A DNA stretch of 64,000 bases from Chryseobacterium gallinarum. GTDB taxonomy: Bacteria > Bacteroidota > Bacteroidia > Flavobacteriales > Weeksellaceae. Location: the NCBI RefSeq assembly GCF_001021975.1, contig NZ_CP009928.1, positions 2,170,001 to 2,234,000 of the forward strand. Direction: 5' to 3'. The notes under the pieces were generated by a model. It saw nothing but the letters and a program-made list of their open reading frames with translations, made no database searches and was not told where the DNA came from. Shown here in pieces: positions 25,476-32,804 of this stretch (its first letter is position 1; each line of letters opens with the position of its first letter). Both the position numbers and the translations under genes were made by a program.

Positions 25476-25501
25476 CAAATGTACACATAAAATGATTATG
25501 T
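25476..25501 (-). promoter_or_regulatory. Shared promoter block, copy 2
   Basis: On the minus strand this reads ACATAATCATTTTAT followed by the -7 box TACATTTG, 34 bp before the ATG at 25441. It is nearly identical to the blocks at 14950, 28256 and 30091. Confidence 0.65.
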
Positions 25502-25881
25502 TGGTATATTTATTTCATTTTTGTGTGATATTGTAATAATTCACTTTTTTTATATATAAAAATTAAATTTTATTGAATTTAATGTTGGTTGGTCAAACGA
25601 TTAGGAGAAGAGATTTTCAAAGCCTGGATAGAGACGCGTTCTGCTGTAAATTAAAGAAAAAGTTTATGTCGAACTAAAATGTTGATTATAAGTTTTTTAT
25701 GGTAAAAATATTTTCTGATAATGAGTTTGATTTCATTGTTTACATTTTTGACTAATAGTTAAAATCAAATGTAAGAATTAAATGAAAAAATAAAAAATAA
25801 TATTTCATTTTACGGTGATATTTATTGTTTATTTATAAAAAATTAACAATATATTCATGTTATATGAAATATATTTATAAG
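25502..25881. other. A/T-rich gap without a gene
   Basis: About 380 bp of very A/T-rich sequence between the promoter of member B and the terminator of member C. No reading frame or structure is convincing. Confidence 0.5.
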
Positions 25882-25910
25882 ATTAAAGACAGGTGGGGCC
25901 TGTCTTTAAT
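25882..25910 (-). terminator. Terminator hairpin of family member C
   Basis: A 12-bp perfect stem (ATTAAAGACAGG) surrounds a 5-nt loop, 20 bp beyond the stop of the minus-strand gene. Confidence 0.75.
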
Positions 25911-25930
25911 AAGTCTGATTTGAGACAAAA

Positions 25931-27820
25931 CTATCTTGTCAGGATGATCTTACGGGTGTATATTTTTTGATCTTTCGTCTGCACGGTTAATATGTAGACT
26001 CCTCCGGGAAGGTTGGCCGGTACATCAAATGTTTTGGTTTTAAAATCGGTACGATAGACTTCCTTTCCGGATGTATTCCTGATAGAAATATTTGAACCGA
26101 CTAAAAGGAAGTTCCCGTTTAAAGTGATTTGGCCTGCGGTCGGATTGGGAGAAACCGTGAACAGGTAACTCTCTGTAGCCGCTTTTTGAATTGGAGATGA
26201 GATAAGGGTTGAGGGTTGATTGTATGACTGTGCCAACTGTAAGATCTCATCTGGCCCAAGTATCCGGTTATAAACAAGAAGTTCGTCAATTTGAGAGCCA
26301 TTCGGAAGCCGCACCAGTATCTGATTATTCGGATTGGGTAAACTCTCTTCTTCCTCTGTACAACCGACATAATTCCCATTTTTGTATAGGCATTGGCGGG
26401 TATCGGCTCCATTATCAATATAAACTATCGCATAATGATTCCATTGATTAAGAGGACTTGTGGTATGTACCGCTATCTCATCTATACTTTTATCAGGGCT
26501 GAAAGTATGGGGATAGGATTTAACCTGCTCGTGGTTAATGAGGGTAATGGTGTTGAACGCTGTTACTTCCACACCGGATGAGTTTCCATCTGTGCGACCC
26601 CAAAAAGCAATTGTTTTGGAATGCTTTAAAGAGTCAGGCAGTGTAGTAGTTGATAAATCTCCTGAGGTTATAGCTTTACTACAGATTGTTCCGTCAGGGA
26701 ATGTTTTAGTAGCATTTGTAATCTCGTTCAGGTTAAAACCATTAATGATGTCTTTAGCATCCCCATTGAACGGATAATAGGCAATAGGATTAAGTGGTAG
26801 TTTGCCACATGTAGTGAATGTTCCATGGGTGTAATAAGTATAATATATCCTAAATTCTTCACCCAAGCCAAGCAAACCGCTGTTAAAATATACTTTTACT
26901 CTGTCAAAACGCTTAGGAGAAGTGAATTCTATGGTTCCTGTTTGCGAATTGGGGGTGAATTTCAGCATGTTGCTGTCTACTTTTTTATAATCATTATTAG
27001 AGGTGTTTCCAAGGAATGTTTCTACAAACATTTTACCTGGCAATTGAATATTAAAAACGTCTTTATTGGTTCCTATTCCTATGACTATTTTTTTGTAATT
27101 AGAAGGAGTAGGAGTTGGGTATATTAATGTTTGTACCATTCCTCCGGCAATGCCCACAGGAATTTTTATGGATGTATAATCATATTCATTATTTCCTACA
27201 GCGTTCTGCTGATTTTCTATAGAGCATAGAAGGCAAACTCCGGAAGTTTGGTTTGTTTGGGAAGCTGCATAGGTTTTCGGATTGGGTGTCTGGTAAGCAT
27301 AATATATTCTGCGGGGATTATCATTTAATACATCGTGGAAATAGAGTTTAATGCGATCATAGCGTTTATAAGGTATAAATTCAATCATTCCTTTATTTGA
27401 ACCTAAGGATTTTAACATATTGTGATCGACTTGTACCAGGTCATTGTTAGAGTTATTTCCTAAAAAGGATTCTATGGAGATTCCTCCAAGATTTAAGATG
27501 TCTAGAGATGCATTTTCAATTTCTATACCAACGATTACCTTATTAAAATGTGCTTCTTTAGCAGCAGGGAAAATCAATGTTTGTTCAACCAATCCGTTGC
27601 TTTTATAGGGAACTTTTATGGTGGTATAATCATTTTCATTATTTCCCACAGCGTTTTGTGGAGACTGGATTGAACATTGCGGGCATGTATCAATAATTTG
27701 GGTAATCTGACTGCTTGCATAAATCTTGTTTTGTGCATACAATATAGCACCGGTAACGAGCAGGGAAACGAAAAATGCTATTTTTCCGATCATGCTTTGT
27801 TGTAAAAATGAATTTTTCAT
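25931..27820 (-). CDS. T9SS-secreted CxxC/LamG-like family protein, member C (duplicated N-domain)
   Basis: This 629-residue protein has a signal peptide ending at ILYAQ. The family N-domain occurs twice in tandem: residues ~31-178 (IYASSQITQIIDTCPQCSIQ) and ~182-331 (TYAASQTNQTSGVCLLCSIE). Each carries a CxxC, an NE-DYT-IK-P block and a YDRIK/FDRVK strand, and ends in RIYY. A LamG-like domain follows (YYPFNGDAKDI, KTIAFWGRTDG, WNHYAIVYIDN, IDELLVYNRILGPDEI). A T9SS type A sorting domain ends the protein (FTVSPNPTAGQITLNG, LPGGVYILTVQTKDQ, KIILTR). The start ATG follows a leader resembling those of members A and D. Extracellular ligand binding is plausible; no enzyme motif is seen. Confidence 0.85.
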   Translation of the reverse strand: MKNSFLQQSMIGKIAFFVSLLVTGAILYAQNKIYASSQITQIIDTCPQCSIQSPQNAVGNNENDYTTIKVPYKSNGLVEQTLIFPAAKEAHFNKVIVGIEIENASLDILNLGGISIESFLGNNSNNDLVQVDHNMLKSLGSNKGMIEFIPYKRYDRIKLYFHDVLNDNPRRIYYAYQTPNPKTYAASQTNQTSGVCLLCSIENQQNAVGNNEYDYTSIKIPVGIAGGMVQTLIYPTPTPSNYKKIVIGIGTNKDVFNIQLPGKMFVETFLGNTSNNDYKKVDSNMLKFTPNSQTGTIEFTSPKRFDRVKVYFNSGLLGLGEEFRIYYTYYTHGTFTTCGKLPLNPIAYYPFNGDAKDIINGFNLNEITNATKTFPDGTICSKAITSGDLSTTTLPDSLKHSKTIAFWGRTDGNSSGVEVTAFNTITLINHEQVKSYPHTFSPDKSIDEIAVHTTSPLNQWNHYAIVYIDNGADTRQCLYKNGNYVGCTEEEESLPNPNNQILVRLPNGSQIDELLVYNRILGPDEILQLAQSYNQPSTLISSPIQKAATESYLFTVSPNPTAGQITLNGNFLLVGSNISIRNTSGKEVYRTDFKTKTFDVPANLPGGVYILTVQTKDQKIYTRKIILTR

Positions 27821-28381
27821 ATAATTAAAAATTTAGGTGTCGTCTGAATAAAAATTTTTAAGTTAATCTGATATCAATTACTGCTGCATTTGCTCTTTCT
27901 TTCAGAGTAATTTTCAGGTTAGTCATATTGGATTAAAACAGTATAGTAAAGCTCTATCTGAAGTATTTCAGTTAGAGTCTATAATACCTCCGGAGTAATA
28001 TTCTGCTCAGGATAGGTTGTATTGTTGTTGTGCTGGTGGTACAATGGTTTATAGGAGATTCAGCTGCCTGAAGGGTATTTGAAGTAGCTCGTCCTCGTTT
28101 TCTCCTTATCGGAGTAATATTCCATAATCAGATGTGCTGTAGTTTTGTTTATTAATAAGAAACCTATAGCAGGCGGTAAAATAAAATAATGAGGGATTGG
28201 GAAATTCCGTAAATAAATTGATTTTCATATTTTGAGATCTGAGTGTTTGGTGATATAAATTTACATATAAAATGATTATGCTAACTATTTTTTTTAATGT
28301 TTTTAGATTATTTAATAGTATGTTCATTATATCATTCAAATATTAAATATTCTTTAATGTTTGAAGGTGGGTTTCAGGTAA
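27821..28381. other. Gap holding an orphan family leader
   Basis: 560 bp without a convincing gene. It includes the orphan leader at 28190-28281 and two copies of CGGAGTAATATTC (near 27989 and 28104). The leader of member C lies at 27821-27850. A transcript from the orphan promoter would give member C a leader of about 430 nt. Confidence 0.5.
28190..28281 (-). pseudogene. Orphan promoter and start of a lost family member
   Basis: On the minus strand the 26-bp shared promoter block (28256-28281) is followed at the usual distance by ATG at 28228 and codons for MKINLF, matching the MKINLL start of member D. After about eight codons the similarity stops and no signal peptide or N-domain follows. 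A formal frame continues (28339 to 28106) but does not look like a protein. This is best read as the 5' remnant of a duplicated gene. Confidence 0.5.
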
Positions 28382-28429
28382 TTTTAAAAAGATTCCGGCA
28401 GGCTTCAGCCTGCCGGAATCTTTTTAAAA
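28382..28429. terminator. Strong hairpin terminator of family member D
   Basis: A 22-bp perfect inverted repeat around a TTCA loop, with a GC-rich core (GATTCCGGCAGGC) and A/T-rich outer arms, lies 23 bp beyond the stop of the minus-strand gene. Confidence 0.9.
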
Positions 28430-28452
28430 TTTGATCAGAATACGGTATGTCT

Positions 28453-30060
28453 TTATCGTGTCAAAATAATTTTACGGGTATATACTTTTTGGTCTTTTGT
28501 CTGAAGAGTAAGTATATAGATTCCTCCGGGAAGATTGGCAGGTAGTTCAAATGTTTTGGTTTTGAAAGCGGAGTGATAAACTTCCATTCCTGATACATTC
28601 CTGATAGAAATGTCAGAGCCGGTTAAAGGGATGTCTCCATCGATGGTAATCTGTCCTGTGGTTGGATTAGGAGAAACGGCTAATGTTTTGCTTTCTATCT
28701 GAAATGATGTTTTTGCCAAAATGGATGAACCGCTGTTATTTTGTGGGTAAGTATTAAACAGCAGTTTTGGATCAGCCTTTTTATCATAAATAAGAAACTC
28801 ATCCAGCTGTGCCCGTTTAAAGGAAATACTAAACTCGTTATTCATCAGGTCTGCCCCCTTAGTGTAATAAGGAGCCCAATGGGTAGTGTAAATAACCGTA
28901 GGATAGCTGCTGGTGGCACCTGTAAAAAACAGATAAGGACCGGGAAGGCCTTCTCCATTTACAGTTGGATAAACATCTACAGGATAATACGGAGGATTGA
29001 CTTCTGCATTATTTTTTATGTAGAACGTACTTGAAATAGAATAAGGAGGAGTTGGATCATTGTTGAAGTTTATGGTATAGAGGTTTAATCTTCCTGAAGT
29101 GGCCGGATTACGTCTGAACATTCTCCCAAAATAGCTTTTTTGAAAACTATGGTTCTCGTTGACTGGTTTTATAATGATGCTATCTGGAGTAATTTTTACT
29201 TTTTCTCCGTAAATGGTGAGATCAATATAACCACCCTGATCAATTTGTGCCCAGAATGAAACCGTTCTTGGAGCCCGTGGAAACGGTACATTCAGATAAT
29301 CTTTACCTTTGAATGTGTAGGTAGGATCTGTTGTAGAGTAGCTAAGTCCCTGGCCGCATATCATATTAGGTTTAAACAGTTCTGTATCTATACTGGTACG
29401 GGTTAAATCAAAGTTTCCGGCATGGTCATAAGTTGTACCATCAAAGGGATAATAATGAACAGGATTATGGGGAGGCGGGCACATGCTGGTGTGCTCTGTG
29501 TAATAAGCGTAATAAATACGAAGTCCGCCCGTTAATGTGAGAAGTCCTCCCAGCAACGTTATTTTGGCATATGAAAATTGGCTGATTCCAAGGTCTAGTT
29601 CAATGGTGGCTCTTTTTTGATCTTGTGAGCTGACTTTGAGGATGCTGTTGCTGATGGTTTTGACATTCACATTGGATTTTGTTCCCAAAAGATCTCTGTC
29701 CCCGGTCTCTACAGTAAGAGATCCCAGTAGTTCAATGAATAAGGGAGTGCTCTCAGTACCGATGCCAATTACGAGCTTTCCGGGCATTTTCGTTGTTGGT
29801 TCAAAGAGTAAAGTTTGCTCAACTCCGGCAACTACCCCTGCATTAAGTTTCAGGGTAGAATACGTATCTTCATTAGCATCAACCGCGTTTTCAGGGTTCT
29901 CTACCCCACAACCCAGGCATAGTAAAGCATTGGTATTGTTTTCTTGCTGATAAGCATACTTTTTAGTTTGGGAAGGGAACAATGTGCTCACTATGAATAA
30001 CAGAAAAGCCATTGCCTTAGTTTTTTTTGAACAGTGTTTTGTCAATAAATTGATTTTCAT
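28453..30060 (-). CDS. T9SS-secreted CxxC/LamG-like family protein, member D
   Basis: This 535-residue protein has a signal peptide ending near TLFPSQ. A single N-domain follows (YAYQQENNTNALLCLGCGVE, NEDTYSTLKLNAGV, RIYYAYY), then a longer LamG-like domain (HYYPFDGTTYDHAG, RTVSFWAQIDQGG, QLDEFLIYDKKADPKLLF). The T9SS sorting domain is nearly identical to that of member C (LAVSPNPTTGQITIDG, LPGGIYILTLQTKDQ, KIILTR). The LamG region carries an insert of about 100 residues relative to member A. It has its own promoter block and terminator, so each family gene is an independent unit. Function unknown. Confidence 0.84.
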   Translation of the reverse strand: MKINLLTKHCSKKTKAMAFLLFIVSTLFPSQTKKYAYQQENNTNALLCLGCGVENPENAVDANEDTYSTLKLNAGVVAGVEQTLLFEPTTKMPGKLVIGIGTESTPLFIELLGSLTVETGDRDLLGTKSNVNVKTISNSILKVSSQDQKRATIELDLGISQFSYAKITLLGGLLTLTGGLRIYYAYYTEHTSMCPPPHNPVHYYPFDGTTYDHAGNFDLTRTSIDTELFKPNMICGQGLSYSTTDPTYTFKGKDYLNVPFPRAPRTVSFWAQIDQGGYIDLTIYGEKVKITPDSIIIKPVNENHSFQKSYFGRMFRRNPATSGRLNLYTINFNNDPTPPYSISSTFYIKNNAEVNPPYYPVDVYPTVNGEGLPGPYLFFTGATSSYPTVIYTTHWAPYYTKGADLMNNEFSISFKRAQLDEFLIYDKKADPKLLFNTYPQNNSGSSILAKTSFQIESKTLAVSPNPTTGQITIDGDIPLTGSDISIRNVSGMEVYHSAFKTKTFELPANLPGGIYILTLQTKDQKVYTRKIILTR

Positions 30061-30090
30061 ATCGTTGGGATTTAGGTGTTTTAGTTTTTA

Positions 30091-30116
30091 TAAATTTATA
30101 CATAAAATTATTATGT
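30091..30116 (-). promoter_or_regulatory. Shared promoter block, copy 3
   Basis: On the minus strand this reads ACATAATAATTTTAT, then TATAAATTTA, which aligns without gaps to the blocks at 25476 and 28256. It lies 30 bp before the ATG at 30060. Confidence 0.6.
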
Positions 30117-30428
30117 TGATATTTTTATTTCATTTTTTAATGATTTATTAAGATTTTGATTGTAGTATTTGACAGTTTTAGAAAATGTCATTCTTAGGGG
30201 GATATGAAATCACTGATGTTGATTCTTGTTGTGGATGGCTAGCCATATGGTTTCATCCCGGAAGTTTCTTCTATTCAGATTAACTAAACTTTTGTCTGGT
30301 CCTCAGCTTTTGTAACTGATCCCAGCAAAGTCAGTGAAAGTGGATGAATATGCGTATGCTTAGAAAAGATTAAATGAACTTGGCCAGATCGTAGTATAGG
30401 AAGAAATAGAAGGAAAGTAGAGAAAACA
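30117..30428. other. Gap without a gene
   Basis: About 310 bp between the promoter of member D and the tRNA terminator. No frame, repeat or motif is recognised. Confidence 0.5.
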
Positions 30429-30457
30429 AAAAAAGGACCTTATAAAAGTCCTTTTTT
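30429..30457 (-). terminator. Terminator of the rpsT-tRNA-Glu transcript
   Basis: GGAC and GTCC within long A and T runs form a 10-bp stem. It begins 1 bp beyond the tRNA 3' end on the minus strand and ends in a T run. Confidence 0.8.
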
Positions 30458-30458
30458 G

Positions 30459-30530
30459 TAGCCCGTAGGGGAATCGAACCCCTCTTACCAGAATGAAAAT
30501 CTGAGGTCCTAACCGATAGACGAACGGGCC
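30459..30530 (-). tRNA. tRNA-Glu (anticodon UUC), copy 1
   Basis: 72 nt on the minus strand. The acceptor arm GGCCCGT pairs with ACGGGCT (one G-U), with discriminator A. The anticodon loop is TTTTCAT with anticodon TTC, and the T arm GGGGTTCGATTCCCC is standard. No CCA is encoded. It is identical to the copy at 30597. Confidence 0.95.
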
Positions 30531-30540
30531 CTCTATCTTC

Positions 30541-30557
30541 CACTGAATTTTTCAGTG
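30541..30557. repeat. Short hairpin between the two tRNA-Glu genes
   Basis: CACTGAA-TTT-TTCAGTG is a perfect 7-bp stem without a T run, so it is more likely a processing or spacing structure than a terminator. Confidence 0.45.
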
Positions 30558-30596
30558 TGTTAGCTTTTGTTTTTATAAGTATCAACTCTTAGTTTG

Positions 30597-30668
30597 TAGC
30601 CCGTAGGGGAATCGAACCCCTCTTACCAGAATGAAAATCTGAGGTCCTAACCGATAGACGAACGGGCC
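30597..30668 (-). tRNA. tRNA-Glu (anticodon UUC), copy 2
   Basis: Identical in all 72 nt to the copy at 30459. Its 5' end is 10 bp after the stop codon of rpsT on the same strand and no promoter fits between them, so it is probably cut from an rpsT transcript. Confidence 0.95.
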
Positions 30669-30678
30669 TACTATATTC

Positions 30679-30933
30679 TTACGCTAATTTATTAACGTGT
30701 TTTGTTAATTTGCTTTTCAAGTTAGCAGCTTTGTTCTTGTGGATAATATTTTTCTTAGCTAATTTATCCAATAAAGCGATAACTTTTGGCAGTTGCTCTG
30801 TAGCAGCAGCTTTGTTCTCCTCATTTCTCAAGGCTTTCAACGCTGTTCTAGCAGTCTTGTGATAATATCTGTTACGAAGTCTTCTAGTTTCGTTTTGTCT
30901 GATTCTCTTTAATGCTGATTTATGATTTGCCAT
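30679..30933 (-). CDS. rpsT: 30S ribosomal protein S20
   Basis: The ATG at 30933 gives the standard S20 start [20 protein letters not shown]; the frame runs 7 codons further but those residues are not part of the family. The 84-residue product is Lys/Arg-rich and helical, with [16 protein letters not shown] and the C-terminal [19 protein letters not shown] block that binds 16S rRNA. It assembles early in the 30S subunit. Two identical tRNA-Glu genes follow in the same direction, and a good promoter (30952-30982) lies just upstream. Confidence 0.96.
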   Translation of the reverse strand: MANHKSALKRIRQNETRRLRNRYYHKTARTALKALRNEENKAAATEQLPKVIALLDKLAKKNIIHKNKAANLKSKLTKHVNKLA

Positions 30934-30951
30934 ATCGTTCAAATGTGAGTG

Positions 30952-30982
30952 CAAAACTATAAACTTTTTTTTTATCTGCCAA
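30952..30982 (-). promoter_or_regulatory. Promoter of rpsT (and probably the two tRNA-Glu genes)
   Basis: On the minus strand TTG, 20 bp, then TAGTTTTG, an excellent Bacteroidota promoter. The -7 box ends 18 bp before the rpsT ATG. Confidence 0.75.
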
Positions 30983-31000
30983 ATTTTTTTTCAAAAATTT

Positions 31001-31321
31001 TTAATTTTCTTCTGACAGGTATTTTCTGAGTTTATCTATTGCTTGTTCTATTTTTAAATTTTCTTGTTCCTTTTCAATTTTCTTGATTGTGTTTCCCAAC
31101 ATAATCATTGCATTGTTCCATTCTCCAGTCGTATTGGTGAAAGTAAGTTCATCTATTGTTACTTCGAAAGCTACCCTTTCTCCGGTCCTGTAAAGCCTGA
31201 AACTTATTTTATCATCCCTGCCTGTAATCCCGTCTTCATTGATTTGTAAATCATAACTTTTTGGGTTAGAGTGGATTTTCTTAAAAAGCAATTTTGCTTC
31301 TTGTATTTTTAAATCCGGCAT
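31001..31321 (-). CDS. Hypothetical 106-residue protein
   Basis: A cytoplasmic-looking mixed alpha/beta protein: a helix (IQEAKLLFKKIHSNPKSYDL), four or five short strands (INEDGITGRDDKISFRLY, ERVAFEVTIDELTF), then a long charged helix (ITLGNTIKKIEKEQENL-like, running to the C-terminus). No signal peptide, TM segment or catalytic motif is seen. It lies 14 bp downstream of the single tRNA-Glu gene on the same strand and may be read from that promoter. I do not recognise the family. Confidence 0.65.
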   Translation of the reverse strand: MPDLKIQEAKLLFKKIHSNPKSYDLQINEDGITGRDDKISFRLYRTGERVAFEVTIDELTFTNTTGEWNNAMIMLGNTIKKIEKEQENLKIEQAIDKLRKYLSEEN

Positions 31322-31335
31322 GATATAAAATTTGG

Positions 31336-31407
31336 TAGCCTATAGGGGAATCGAACCCCTGTTGCAAGAATGAAAATCTTGAGTCCTAACCACTAGACGA
31401 ATAGGCC
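31336..31407 (-). tRNA. tRNA-Glu (anticodon UUC), copy 3
   Basis: 72 nt. GGCCTAT pairs with ATAGGCT (one G-U), discriminator A, and the loop is TTTTCAT with anticodon TTC. The acceptor, D and anticodon stems differ from copies 1 and 2, but the T arm is the same, so it is a distinct isogene. Confidence 0.94.
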
Positions 31408-31421
31408 AAATTTTGAGGTTG

Positions 31422-31451
31422 CAAAAGTAATCATTAACTTCTAAACTTCAA
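31422..31451 (-). promoter_or_regulatory. Promoter of tRNA-Glu copy 3
   Basis: On the minus strand TTG, 19 bp, then TACTTTTG, ending 14 bp before the tRNA 5' end. Confidence 0.7.
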
Positions 31452-31464
31452 AATTATTTTAACA

Positions 31465-32751
31465 TTATTTATACACTTTTTGTATTACCGTATTTTTAAT
31501 TCCTTTAGTCTCAAGTTCTTTCTGAAGTTTTACAGCATCTTCTAAAGTATACACTTTTCCATAGGTGTAATAGAAGACTCCGCTGTCTTTTTGCCTTTCC
31601 ACATCTTTTAAGGTTTGAAGAATATAAGAGTTTCCATTAAGTTTATCTCCTGCATAAACCTCTATGGTATAATACCCCATGCTGATTCTCTGGTTAGGCA
31701 TAAATCCTACTGCAAAGGCATTTCTGAAGCCTGCATCCTTAGCTGTCTTAAGATTGATGTCTTTTACGGAAGCCATATTGGTTACAGCGTAATAGTACTT
31801 GTATTGTCCGTTTTCTTTAAGGGTAAGAATATAATTTAAACCTTTAAGGGCGGGATCTCCATCATTGTATTTCGTAGGGGAGCTCATCAGTAATATTCTG
31901 AAATCATTTTTCAGAGGAACTTCCGCCGGTTTTTCAGGTTCAGGCTTTTTGGCAGCAATAGCGCCTCCTGTTTTTCTGTCAATAGCTTTTTTGTAATCAA
32001 TGACAGCATTGTAAATACTTTCTGCAATTTCATTCTGTCCTTTTTCGGAAGCGATATAATGGCTTTCTTCAGGGTGATTGATAAAGCCGGTTTCTATCAG
32101 AACGGAAGGCATCGCGTTCATACGGAGAACGTGAAGGTTTTTCTGGAAAACACCTCTTGAAAATCTTTTGTCCTTATTTACAAAATTGTCTTCCACCAGG
32201 CCGCCCAAAAGAAGGCTTGATTCGAGATATTTGCTTTGCTGAAGTTTTAAAGCAATTAAAGATTCCGGGGAATCCGGATTATAAGAGCCGAAGATCTGTC
32301 TGTCTTTTTCGTCCAGGTAGATCACATCATTTTCCCTTTTAGCTACCTCAAGGTTTTCATTATTCTGGTTGGGGCCCTGTACATAGGTTTCCGTTCCATA
32401 AGCGGTAGGCCTTTGTGAAGAATTGCAATGTATGGATATAAAAAGATCCGCTTTGCTCCTGTTGGCCAGGTTGGTCCTTTCGGATAAAGAAGGGTATTCA
32501 TCAATTTTACGGGTGTAAATTACTTTGAAATCCCTGTTTTTCTCCAGCATTGCACCTACCTTTAAGGTAATGGCAAGGGTAATGTCTTTTTCTGCGACCC
32601 TTCCAATATCAGCATAGGTTCTGTTGGCTCCATGGTCACTTCCCCCGTGTCCTGCATCCAGAACGATGGTAAACTTCTTCTGAGAGAATATAAAGTTGGA
32701 GATAAGGATAAGGAGAAATGATAAAATTATTTTAAAATTTTGTTTGTGCAT
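31465..32751 (-). CDS. N-acetylmuramoyl-L-alanine amidase (AmiC type, Amidase_3) with SPOR-like tail
   Basis: This 428-residue protein has a signal peptide ending at FIFSQ. The zinc amidase domain (about residues 26-255) has the ligands in VLDAGHGGSDHGANR, RVAEKDITLAI and ISIHCNSS, and the catalytic Glu in VLIETGFINHPEE. A KKPEPEKPAEVP linker leads to a C-terminal region (about 285-428) with two repeats of an FNAF/YTVEV-type fold, ending in LQKELETKGIKNTVIQKVY, which resembles SPOR domains that bind denuded glycan at the septum. It cleaves the amide bond between MurNAc and the stem peptide during daughter-cell separation. It is divergent from lptD, with which it shares a 53-bp promoter region. 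Confidence 0.93.
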   Translation of the reverse strand: MHKQNFKIILSFLLILISNFIFSQKKFTIVLDAGHGGSDHGANRTYADIGRVAEKDITLAITLKVGAMLEKNRDFKVIYTRKIDEYPSLSERTNLANRSKADLFISIHCNSSQRPTAYGTETYVQGPNQNNENLEVAKRENDVIYLDEKDRQIFGSYNPDSPESLIALKLQQSKYLESSLLLGGLVEDNFVNKDKRFSRGVFQKNLHVLRMNAMPSVLIETGFINHPEESHYIASEKGQNEIAESIYNAVIDYKKAIDRKTGGAIAAKKPEPEKPAEVPLKNDFRILLMSSPTKYNDGDPALKGLNYILTLKENGQYKYYYAVTNMASVKDINLKTAKDAGFRNAFAVGFMPNQRISMGYYTIEVYAGDKLNGNSYILQTLKDVERQKDSGVFYYTYGKVYTLEDAVKLQKELETKGIKNTVIQKVYK

Positions 32752-32773
32752 CTTACAGTTATAAAAATTATAT

Positions 32774-32781
32774 TAATTTTG
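32774..32781 (+). promoter_or_regulatory. -7 element of the lptD gene
   Basis: TAATTTTG lies 23 bp before the TTG start at 32805, in the short divergent region shared with the amidase gene. Confidence 0.5.
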
Positions 32782-32804
32782 GACCTTAATTATATAGAAT
32801 AAAA

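Noticed and set aside
28106..28339. 77-codon frame on the minus strand
   Set aside because: It starts upstream of the shared promoter block and runs through the orphan leader. Only the MKINLF part resembles a paralog start, and no signal peptide or domain follows.
30370..30585. 71-codon frame on the minus strand
   Set aside because: It translates through the tRNA-Glu gene and its terminator, so it is not a protein gene.
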